Assembly: GCA_009691355.1 (NCBI GenBank) | Contig: SICW01000034.1 | Span: forward strand, 1 to 7,447 | Source: Candidatus Woesearchaeota archaeon | Lineage (GTDB): Archaea; Nanobdellota; Nanobdellia; SCGC-AAA011-G17; GW2011-AR17 | DNA length: 7,447 nt | Direction of reading: 5' to 3' | In this document: positions 1 through 4,555 of the stretch, one piece after another | Position numbering within the stretch: the first letter of the stretch is position 1 | Layout of the letters: each line of letters starts with the position of its first letter | Made by a program: the position numbers and the translations under genes | Notes under the pieces: model-generated | The model's input: the letters and a program-made list of their open reading frames with translations, nothing else | Databases searched by the model: none | Told to the model about the DNA's origin: nothing

Positions 1-138
1 CTCATGCCTTGTTTTGAAATGAGTAATCCATTGTGAAATATGACCCATGTCTGATCTCATATTTCCAAAGGAATTTTTTATAGAACGCTCAAGTTCCTCT
101 ACTTTTTTATCACTCTTTTTTTGAAAAAAACCAAACAT
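1..138 (-). CDS. N-terminus of a probable coiled-coil DNA-binding protein (partial)
   Basis: This gene reads leftwards from an ATG at 138-136 and is open to base 1, so only the first 46 codons are visible. The product begins MFGFFQKKSDKK and continues as a charged, heptad-like helix (VEELERSIKNSF, then HISQWITHF). It is cut by the window edge, not by a stop. The start fits a leaderless transcript: a TATA-like element is centred 27 bases upstream. From memory, DPANN archaea carry proteins with this kind of N-terminus, a short hydrophobic-basic start and a coiled coil, followed by a C-terminal winged helix. The neighbouring complete gene at 518-1267 has the same general layout (MGILKDDEAVKESF followed by coiled coil), so the two may be paralogues. 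The 11-bp repeat arrays lie directly upstream of this promoter. The function and the missing C-terminus are inferred. Confidence 0.7.
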   Translation of the reverse strand, partial: MFGFFQKKSDKKVEELERSIKNSFGNMRSDMGHISQWITHFKTRHE

Positions 139-158
139 GTAATTTTATAGAGCAAGGT

Positions 159-170
159 TATTTATTAAGT
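159..170 (-). promoter_or_regulatory. TATA-like box of the partial gene at 1-138
   Basis: On the minus strand the sequence reads ACTTAATAAATA, centred near 165 and 27 bases upstream of the ATG at 138. That spacing puts the transcription start at or next to the start codon (leaderless). The first 11-bp repeat unit begins only 9 bases upstream of this box, so a protein on the array could affect access by TBP/TFB. Confidence 0.5.
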
Positions 171-178
171 TTTTGTTT

Positions 179-211
179 GTAAAGACGGGGTAAAGATTAC
201 GTAAAGATGCA
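179..211 (-). repeat. 11-bp tandem repeat array, left block (3 units, inverted)
   Basis: There are three consecutive 11-bp units: GTAAAGACGGG (179-189), GTAAAGATTAC (190-200) and GTAAAGATGCA (201-211). Read on the minus strand each contains the core TCTTTAC, the same core as the units to the right but in the opposite orientation. The first seven bases are invariant and the last four vary, as expected for a repeated protein-binding site with linker bases. Confidence 0.85.
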
Positions 212-221
212 TATGCTGATT

Positions 222-233
222 GTTAATATTAAC
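222..233. repeat. Perfect 12-bp palindrome at the array inversion point
   Basis: GTTAATATTAAC is its own reverse complement. It lies where the inverted left block meets the direct middle block, and its right half (ATTAAC) is part of the first unit of that block. It makes the 179-281 region a dyad, with three inverted units on one side and five direct units on the other. Confidence 0.8.
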
Positions 234-281
234 ACCATCTTTACACCATATTAACATGATCTTTACATCATCTTAACAATA
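227..281 (+). repeat. 11-bp tandem repeat array, middle block (5 units)
   Basis: Five units sit exactly end to end: TATTAACACCA (227-237), TCTTTACACCA (238-248), TATTAACATGA (249-259), TCTTTACATCA (260-270) and TCTTAACAATA (271-281). The consensus is T(C/A)TT(T/A)ACA(T/C)NA. Units beginning TATTAACA and TCTTTACA alternate over the first four. One unit per 11 bp puts every unit on nearly the same face of the DNA helix. There are no spacers, so this is not a CRISPR array. Confidence 0.9.
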
Positions 282-339
282 ATTATCGTCGACTTAGCAA
301 AAATTTTATCTTTTTCTTAAAAAATAAATACCCGTACGA

Positions 340-383
340 TCTTAACTTAATCTTTACATTATATTAACATGATCTTAACAAAA
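340..383 (+). repeat. 11-bp tandem repeat array, right block (4 units)
   Basis: Four contiguous units are present: TCTTAACTTAA (340-350), TCTTTACATTA (351-361), TATTAACATGA (362-372) and TCTTAACAAAA (373-383). They match the middle block in sequence, period and orientation. The unit TATTAACATGA is identical to the one at 249-259. A 58-bp spacer (282-339) separates the two blocks and contains the palindromes GTCGAC (288-293) and CGTACG (333-338). Confidence 0.88.
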
Positions 384-384
384 A

Positions 385-411
385 TAGGCTGTCGAAAGAA
401 TGTCGCAAGAA
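385..411 (+). repeat. Two C/G-type 11-bp units next to the AT-type array
   Basis: TGTCGAAAGAA (390-400) is followed directly by TGTCGCAAGAA (401-411), only 6 bases after the last AT-type unit. Both recur in other clusters in this region. The 16 bases 385-400 (TAGGCTGTCGAAAGAA) are identical to 1385-1400. On the minus strand the unit reads TCTTTCGACA, sharing TCTTT with the AT-type core; whether the two types are related is uncertain. Confidence 0.8.
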
Positions 412-486
412 TAAAAATGAGAGAAAGAAATAACCCAGTAAATAAAAGAGATTGAATAAGACCAAAACTTAAGATAAAATACGCTC

Positions 487-515
487 AAAAAGAACCCTAA
501 ATCTCAAAAGTGAGA
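487..515 (-). terminator. Possible weak hairpin plus T-rich terminator of the winged-helix gene
   Basis: TCTCA (502-506) and TGAGA (511-515) form a 5-bp stem with a 4-base loop, immediately downstream of the gene that ends at 518. On the minus strand a T-rich run (487-493) follows. The stem is short, and archaeal termination relies mainly on T-rich tracts, so this is only a weak candidate. Confidence 0.2.
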
Positions 516-517
516 GT

Positions 518-1267
518 TCAAAAAAAGGAATCAAACAATGATTTTTGCTCATTAGACATGTTTCTAAAGGCAATGAGCTTAGAAATTAGGTTCAAAGACT
601 TAAATTCAGGCAAAACTGAGACATAAGCAATCCCATTTCGAGACTTTTCTTTCTTTAGAGGAGCCCCTTTTCGCACTAATTCGGAAATATAATCCCTAAT
701 AGAAGAGGCTGAAAGATCTAGATTTTGAGCTAGTTCTGCATAGGTCGTAGGAGAACTATGTTGCTCTTGCAGGCTATACACTGCCATGAAGACTTTGAAC
801 TCCCTATTTGTTAAAGTTAGAAAGACTTTATTGAGACTCTGCTTAATTTCTTCGATATCCTGAGTGTCAAAATGGGTGCCGGAATCTGTGCCGGAGTGCC
901 GGATGCCTGTCGAAAGACTGTCGAGGTGTCGGCGCGGTGTCGCAAGAAACCCCATCCTTTCCGATGGAGACTCTATTTTTGAGGGACTAAACCTCTCTTT
1001 TTTGACTGAAATTGGCTTTTCTTCTTCATTTTCCCTTATATCTTCTTTAATCGTCGTTATAGGACTTATTTCTTTCTCTATTTCCCGTTTTTTCTCTTTT
1101 ATCTCCTTTAATTGACTTAGAATTTCCCTTTCTAATGCTTCGATACGGCTATTTTGGGCTATAATAAACTCCCTATTTGCCCTCACTTCTCTTTCTAGGG
1201 CTAGAATATGTTCTTTTACCCTTCTAAACGACTCTTTTACTGCTTCATCGTCCTTGAGGATACCCAT
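518..1267 (-). CDS. Coiled-coil winged-helix DNA-binding protein
   Basis: From the ATG at 1267 the product is 249 residues. Residues about 6-67 are a highly charged, heptad-like coiled coil (RRVKEHILALEREV, then KEIKEKKREIEKEI). Residues about 68-135 are a variable linker. Its last part (about 105-135) is encoded by C/G-type 11-bp repeats, giving Arg/His/Ser/Thr/Asp-rich peptide. Residues about 150-226 look like a winged helix: LTNREFKVFMAVYSL (helix 1), TTYAELAQNLDLS (helix 2), ASSIRDYISELVRKG (recognition helix), then a basic wing. The coiled coil suggests a dimer or larger assembly that binds DNA. It resembles, from memory, a DPANN family with this layout; no function is known to me. A GTG at 1309 extends the frame by 14 codons, but a TATA-like box would lie only about 8 bases away, so the ATG is preferred. 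It is a candidate binder of the surrounding repeats (inference). Confidence 0.85.
   Translation of the reverse strand: MGILKDDEAVKESFRRVKEHILALEREVRANREFIIAQNSRIEALEREILSQLKEIKEKKREIEKEISPITTIKEDIRENEEEKPISVKKERFSPSKIESPSERMGFLATPRRHLDSLSTGIRHSGTDSGTHFDTQDIEEIKQSLNKVFLTLTNREFKVFMAVYSLQEQHSSPTTYAELAQNLDLSASSIRDYISELVRKGAPLKKEKSRNGIAYVSVLPEFKSLNLISKLIAFRNMSNEQKSLFDSFF
865..948 (+). repeat. C/G-type repeat cluster inside the winged-helix gene
   Basis: TG(T/C)C(G/A)-type cores begin at 865, 877, 889, 897, 908, 919, 927 and 938, with spacings of 12, 12, 8, 11, 11, 8 and 11 bases. Clear units are TGTCGAAAGAC (908-918) and TGTCGCAAGAA (938-948). The block CGGAATCTGTGCCGGA (880-895) is identical to 1361-1376. 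On the coding strand the CGACA word falls in all three codon phases (GCG ACA, CGA CAC and C GAC A), so the repetition is in the DNA rather than in the protein. Confidence 0.8.
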
Positions 1268-1280
1268 GTCGAAAGAGTAT

Positions 1281-1323
1281 CCTCCTGCTATAAAAGCATA
1301 GCTTGTCACAAGAATATATTTTA
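1281..1323 (-). promoter_or_regulatory. Promoter and ribosome-binding region of the winged-helix gene
   Basis: On the minus strand, AGGAGG (1286-1281) lies upstream of the ATG at 1267, but with a long 13-base gap that contains a repeat-like word (TTTCGACA overlapping the start). An AT-rich TATA candidate at 1312-1323 would start transcription near 1291 and leave a short leader carrying the Shine-Dalgarno sequence. A second candidate, GCTTTTATAGC (1297-1287), is about 25 bases from the ATG and would give a leaderless message. Sequence alone does not decide between them, but both favour the ATG over the GTG at 1309. Confidence 0.4.
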
Positions 1324-1335
1324 TGGTGCAGGGGT

Positions 1336-1400
1336 TGTCGAAAGCTTGTCGAAAGAGTGTCGGAATCTGTGCCGGAATAGCATTTAGGCTGTCGAAAGAA
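1336..1400 (+). repeat. C/G-type repeat cluster upstream of the winged-helix gene
   Basis: Cores begin at 1336, 1347, 1358, 1370 and 1390 (spacings 11, 11, 12 and 20). Units include TGTCGAAAGCT, TGTCGAAAGAG and TGTCGGAATCT. Isolated similar words occur at 1267 (TGTCGAAAGAG, overlapping the start codon of the winged-helix gene) and 1304 (TGTCACAAGAA). The cluster lies between that gene's promoter and the small ORF at 1384-1473, whose last codons it forms. Confidence 0.8.
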
Positions 1401-1473
1401 CTTTTTTTCCATCACTGGTATAGGCAGCACACTTCGCTTTTACTAAACATCTTGCTAACTCAACTATATCCAT
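1384..1473 (-). pseudogene. 29-codon ORF, probable truncated gene remnant
   Basis: A short frame runs from the ATG at 1473 to a TAA at 1386-1384. It encodes 29 residues starting MDIVELARCLVKAKC and continuing AAYTSDGKKVLSTA. The first 25 residues look like the start of a genuine protein: an amphipathic helix, then a Tyr and a Gly-Lys turn. They loosely recall, from memory, the N-terminus of DUF5680-type proteins; that is a weak guess. The last few codons (CTT TCG ACA GCC) are themselves a C/G-type repeat unit, and the stop follows at once, which suggests that the rest of the gene was lost or replaced by repeats. A TATA-like stretch (1499-1508) lies about 30 bases upstream. It could instead be a real small protein or chance. 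Confidence 0.4.
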
Positions 1474-1504
1474 AGCTTAAGAAATTGAATAAAATGAGAA
1501 ATAT

Positions 1505-1951
1505 TTATCCTATATAGTCTTCTGCCTTATTCTTCTTGCCGGCTACTGGCTGTAGATGGGGCAAAACTATGTGAGGAGGGATGTTTACTTCTTGCTCAAA
1601 GGAAAGAGCCTTGATATTACATCTCATAAAAACACTATTGAGAACGTCCTTGCTCACCTGTGGACTAAACTTCTTTGTTTTCTTCCACTCTTTTAGAATC
1701 TTTTCCAGATCGTCTCTTTTTCCAGAATAAAGCACATTTCCTGCGAGGTGAACAGAAGCTTGGTTTGGCTGATAGTCTACACTATACTCAAATAAAAAAC
1801 GAAGAAGAAGGTCTTTTCTCCCACCAGCAAGGTTTAATTCCTCTTCTTTAATGTCAAGAACTTTTATAGAAGTCTTTGCCTTCATAGGTGCTTCTAATGG
1901 TTTTTTCTTCTCTACAGAAATTTTGTCAAAACTAAAGGATACTATTGCCAT
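1505..1951 (-). CDS. Conserved-looking protein of unknown function
   Basis: The product has 148 residues, with no signal peptide and no membrane segment. Visible parts are an N-terminal strand-like MAIVSFSFDKISVEKKK, a linker, a probable beta hairpin at about 46-76 (DLLLRFLFEYSVDYQP and ASVHLAGNVLYSG), a charged helix at about 79-93, a second helix at about 97-112, and a Pro-rich tail (NIPPHIVLPHLQP, 123-135). The order of strands, helix and a Pro-containing end recalls SecB-like chaperone folds, but this is a visual resemblance only. I recall similar proteins in DPANN archaea without an assigned function. It lies 48 bases downstream of argS on the same strand but has its own TATA-like box, so it may be transcribed separately. 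The ATG start matches that box (26 bases). Confidence 0.75.
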   Translation of the reverse strand: MAIVSFSFDKISVEKKKPLEAPMKAKTSIKVLDIKEEELNLAGGRKDLLLRFLFEYSVDYQPNQASVHLAGNVLYSGKRDDLEKILKEWKKTKKFSPQVSKDVLNSVFMRCNIKALSFEQEVNIPPHIVLPHLQPVAGKKNKAEDYIG

Positions 1952-1970
1952 ACAAGAATATATTTTTTGG

Positions 1971-1983
1971 GTTTATTTAAATG
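1971..1983 (-). promoter_or_regulatory. TATA-like box of the 148-residue protein gene
   Basis: The minus strand reads CATTTAAATAAAC, centred near 1977 and 26 bases upstream of the ATG at 1951. It lies between the argS stop codon and the next gene, implying a leaderless transcript independent of argS. Confidence 0.5.
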
Positions 1984-1999
1984 TTTTGGATCTTGAGTA

Positions 2000-3658
2000 T
2001 TACATTTCTTCTGGAGCTTGTATGCCTAAAAGGGAAAGACCCTCTTTTAGTGTAGCCTTTGTTTTTTCCACTACCTTAAGACGAGCAAAGGCGAGGTTTT
2101 TGTCCGGTTCTGTTACACAGGGACAGTTTTCATAGAAGTCATTAAACACTTGACAAAGAGTTATAAGATACCTCGCAAGTATAGAAGGCTTATACTGCTC
2201 CGCTGCTTTCTCTATAGCCTCTGGGTACATAGATAGTTGTTTCAAGAGCTCTTTTTCTTGTACTTTTACTAACTTTTCGTAGCTTGGTTTTGCTTTTATT
2301 CCCTTTGCCTTCCTTAGAATAGAAGCTGCACGTGCATAGGTGTACTGTACATATGGGCCAGTTTCTCCGTTAAAATCCAAGACCTTGTCCCAGGAAAAAG
2401 AAATATCGCGGATTCGGTCATGAGAAAGGTCCCAGAACACTATTGCACCAAGACCTACTTGCTCGGCTACTTTCTTTTTGTCTTTTAGTTTAGGATTCTT
2501 TTCTTCAATGATTTTTTCTACAGATTCTACAGCTTTATCCAGAACGTCTTCCAAGAAAATAATAATGCCTTTTCTGGTTGACATGACCCCCTCTTCGAAC
2601 TTCATGGTCCCAAAGGGGATATGCATACAGTCTTTCGCCCAAGGAAATGCTGCAAGTTCGAGGGTTTTGAAGACTTGTTGGAAATGGAGAGATTGACGGA
2701 TGTCGACTACGTAGAGGTTTTTATAGAAGTTGTACGTCTTTGCACGGTAGATTGCTGCAGCAAGGTCCCGTGTTGCGTAGATCGTTGAGCCATCTGATTT
2801 TCTCACAATACAAGGAGTAAGACCATATTTTTCGAGATTGACTATTAATGCACCCTCACTTTCTTCTAGGAGGTGTTTCTTTTGGAGGAACTCTATTGTG
2901 GGTTTTAGTTGTGGTTCGTAGAAGGCTTCCCCTGCCCAGGAATCAAAGGTTATGTTTAAGCGCTTGTATGTTTTATTGTAATATTGTAGGGAAAGTTTAC
3001 TAAATAAGTCCCAATATGCCCTAGCTTTCTTATCTCCCTTTTCTAGCTTTGCAAACCACTCTCTTCCCTTATCTTCTAAAATGGGGCTTGTTTCTGCTTC
3101 TTTATGAAATCTCACGTACAAGTCAGTCATGTAATGCATGGGATCTTTCATGAGCCCAGTCTTATTCCCCCAAGCCTCATACGCGTACATCATCTTGCCA
3201 AACTGTGTTCCCCAGTCACCCAAATGATTAATTTTTATGACTTTGTAGCCTTCATATGTGAGTATTTGTGAGATGGCATTTCCAATCATTGTCGAACGTA
3301 AATGGGCTATACTGAAGGGCTTCATAATGTTTGGCTGAGAGAAATCTAAAGTAATTACTTTATTACTTTTCTTTTTCTTTACCGCTTTTGCTTCAATGAT
3401 CTCTTTATTGTATTGAGCTTTATTGATGAAGAAATTAAGATAGGGTCCATTTGCAACTATTTTTTCTATGTTCTTACTTGGCTTGAGTTTCTTCTCTAGA
3501 TCCTTTGCGATTTCTTGAGGGGCTTTTTTGTATTCTTTTGCTAAAGTAAAACAAGGAAGAGCATAGTCCCCCATGTCTGGGTTAGGAGGGGCTTGTAAGA
3601 GTTCTTCAGGTATATGTTCTTTCTTGAGAATTTTGATAATTTCCGCTTTGAAATCCAT
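2000..3658 (-). CDS. argS: Arginyl-tRNA synthetase
   Basis: This cytosolic class I aminoacyl-tRNA synthetase charges tRNA-Arg with arginine using ATP. The 552 residues show the expected order. The N-terminal Arg-tRNA-synthetase domain is at about 1-85 (DMGDYALPCFTLAKEYKKAP, then NGPYLNFFIN). The catalytic core has FSQPNIMKPF and the HIGH-equivalent SIAH at 116-119, HLGDWGTQFGK (145-155), RKSDGSTIYATRDLA (286-300) and the KMSKS-equivalent MSTRKG (359-364). The GETGPYVQYTYARA segment (431-444) precedes the C-terminal DALR-type anticodon-binding domain, which ends in the usual LLGIQAPEEM. Length is typical and the gene is intact. The HIGH motif has Ser for the first His, which is common in some ArgRS, and Ala for Gly, which is less usual. 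The ATG at 3658 fits a TATA box 27 bases upstream. The gene is divergent from the 84-residue winged-helix gene. Confidence 0.97.
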   Translation of the reverse strand: MDFKAEIIKILKKEHIPEELLQAPPNPDMGDYALPCFTLAKEYKKAPQEIAKDLEKKLKPSKNIEKIVANGPYLNFFINKAQYNKEIIEAKAVKKKKSNKVITLDFSQPNIMKPFSIAHLRSTMIGNAISQILTYEGYKVIKINHLGDWGTQFGKMMYAYEAWGNKTGLMKDPMHYMTDLYVRFHKEAETSPILEDKGREWFAKLEKGDKKARAYWDLFSKLSLQYYNKTYKRLNITFDSWAGEAFYEPQLKPTIEFLQKKHLLEESEGALIVNLEKYGLTPCIVRKSDGSTIYATRDLAAAIYRAKTYNFYKNLYVVDIRQSLHFQQVFKTLELAAFPWAKDCMHIPFGTMKFEEGVMSTRKGIIIFLEDVLDKAVESVEKIIEEKNPKLKDKKKVAEQVGLGAIVFWDLSHDRIRDISFSWDKVLDFNGETGPYVQYTYARAASILRKAKGIKAKPSYEKLVKVQEKELLKQLSMYPEAIEKAAEQYKPSILARYLITLCQVFNDFYENCPCVTEPDKNLAFARLKVVEKTKATLKEGLSLLGIQAPEEM

Positions 3659-3680
3659 CTTTTCTTTTAAGGTGTAGTAA

Positions 3681-3730
3681 TTTTTAAGTCTTTGTATTAT
3701 TAGCGGTGAAGCGCCGGAATATTTTTAAAG
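3681..3730. promoter_or_regulatory. Back-to-back promoters between argS and the winged-helix gene
   Basis: The 93-bp gap (3659-3751) carries two TATA-like boxes. GACTTAAAAA on the minus strand (3690-3681) is centred 27 bases from the argS ATG. TATTTTTAAA on the plus strand (about 3720-3729) is centred 27 bases from the GTG at 3752 and is preceded by a GC-rich GCGCCGGAA. Both imply leaderless messages. Only about 30 bp lies between the boxes, so a regulator bound there could affect both genes. Confidence 0.5.
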
Positions 3731-3751
3731 GAGTTTTGTCTATAATTTAAT

Positions 3752-4006
3752 GTGAGTAAGCTTTCTTCAAAAGGTGTAGAACAATTAAAAACAAATATTT
3801 TACGTATCCTTTATGATGAGAGTCCACGAAGTATTAGTGCTCCAGAAATTGCTTGCCTAGAAATTAGAGATAAAGAATTTATTCTTCGGTTGTTGAAAGA
3901 GATGGAAAAGAAACACATTGTAAAGAATGCATCTACACATTTTTCTCGAAAAAGTACATGGACAATGACAGACAAGGCATATTCTAAGTATAAAGAATTA
4001 TTGTGA
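3752..4006 (+). CDS. Small winged-helix DNA-binding protein
   Basis: The 84-residue product is nearly all one winged-helix fold: helix 1 at about 8-21 (GVEQLKTNILRILY), helix 2 around SAPEIACLE (28-36), a probable recognition helix at DKEFILRLLKEMEKK (40-54), and a short wing at about 55-73 (KNASTHFSRKSTWTMT) ending in a helix. There is no effector domain, which fits a small archaeal transcription regulator. The start is GTG; an overlapping ATG at 3750 runs into a stop at once, and the TATA-like box is 27 bases upstream. It is divergent from argS across a short shared promoter region, so regulation of itself or of argS is possible, but the sequence does not show it. Confidence 0.75.
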   Translation: MSKLSSKGVEQLKTNILRILYDESPRSISAPEIACLEIRDKEFILRLLKEMEKKHIVKNASTHFSRKSTWTMTDKAYSKYKELL

Positions 4007-4019
4007 ACTAAAAGAGATA

Positions 4020-4040
4020 AACTTTTAAGCTTTAAAAGTT
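4020..4040 (+). promoter_or_regulatory. Inverted repeat overlapping the promoter of the 162-residue protein gene
   Basis: AACTTTTAA (4020-4028) and TTAAAAGTT (4032-4040) are perfect 9-bp inverted arms around a 3-base centre. The element lies in the 47-bp gap between the two plus-strand genes. Its AT-rich arms could serve as the TATA box, 20-28 bases before the ATG at 4054. The symmetry suits a dimer-bound operator; the upstream winged-helix protein is a possible but unproven binder. It could also be a TATA box that is symmetric by chance. Confidence 0.35.
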
Positions 4041-4053
4041 TTAGTTAGAATTA

Positions 4054-4542
4054 ATGGTTAAAAATACGACCCTAATATTAGCAAAAGAAGTACGAGACTC
4101 TCTCCTTCTTGTTTCTGAAATGACGCATAGGGACAGCTGGGTTTCACGTGAAAATCTACCACTAGCCTTTGAAGCCTTAGAAAAAACTAAAGGGCTCACA
4201 CAATTTGCTTATGAAGAAGAAAGAGTAGAAGAAATTTTACAAAGAGTCATTGAAAAAAATAGAGCTATTCTTATTGAACTCATTAAACAAGATAACACAC
4301 TGAAAACAGAAGAACAAAAAGCTATAGCTGCTGTTCAAAAAATAAGTGAGGCTCTAAAAGGAATTGAGACACACTACTCTGACAGGAATAGTTTACACAT
4401 TGATCCAGTAAGAAAGATCCTGCGCCAAGTAAATGAGATTATATCTCTTTTAGAACAAGATGCAAAAATTGAACAAGCTTTGAGTGTTGTTGCTAGTGAT
4501 TTAGCCTCTCTTATTGCAATTTTACCTCGTGGAGAAAAATAA
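4054..4542 (+). CDS. Helical protein of unknown function
   Basis: I do not recognise this gene. The 162 residues are almost entirely helix-forming and charged, with no membrane segment, signal peptide, cysteine pair or nucleotide-binding loop. Heptad-like stretches are visible at about 63-112 (RVEEILQRVIEKNRAILIELI and onward) and about 125-155, so it may be a helical bundle or a small coiled-coil protein. The ATG is preceded by an AT-rich inverted repeat likely to contain the promoter. It follows the small winged-helix gene on the same strand by 47 bp and converges on lonB, with only 13 bp between the two stop codons, so the 3' ends of the transcripts probably overlap. Codon use looks like that of its neighbours. 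The chance that it is a real gene is good. Confidence 0.65.
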   Translation: MVKNTTLILAKEVRDSLLLVSEMTHRDSWVSRENLPLAFEALEKTKGLTQFAYEEERVEEILQRVIEKNRAILIELIKQDNTLKTEEQKAIAAVQKISEALKGIETHYSDRNSLHIDPVRKILRQVNEIISLLEQDAKIEQALSVVASDLASLIAILPRGEK

Positions 4543-4555
4543 AGCTCATTAAAAA

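Noticed and set aside
179..411. CRISPR array
   Set aside because: The units are 11 bp and lie end to end with no unique spacers, and no cas gene is in view.
1308..1322. 15-bp match ACAAGAATATATTTT, repeated at 1952-1966
   Set aside because: It is AT-rich and lies at TATA-like promoter regions; a match of this length is not very surprising in DNA of this composition, and the flanks differ.
385..1400. Insertion sequence or transposon bounded by the 16-bp repeats
   Set aside because: There is no transposase or integrase, no terminal inverted repeats were seen, and the repeated bases belong mostly to the local 11-bp unit family.
1245..1430. 61-codon minus-strand frame through the repeat cluster
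   Set aside because: It overlaps the winged-helix gene start and the 29-codon ORF, and its content is mainly repeat units read in another phase (SGTDSDTLSTSFRQ); there is no promoter at a suitable distance.
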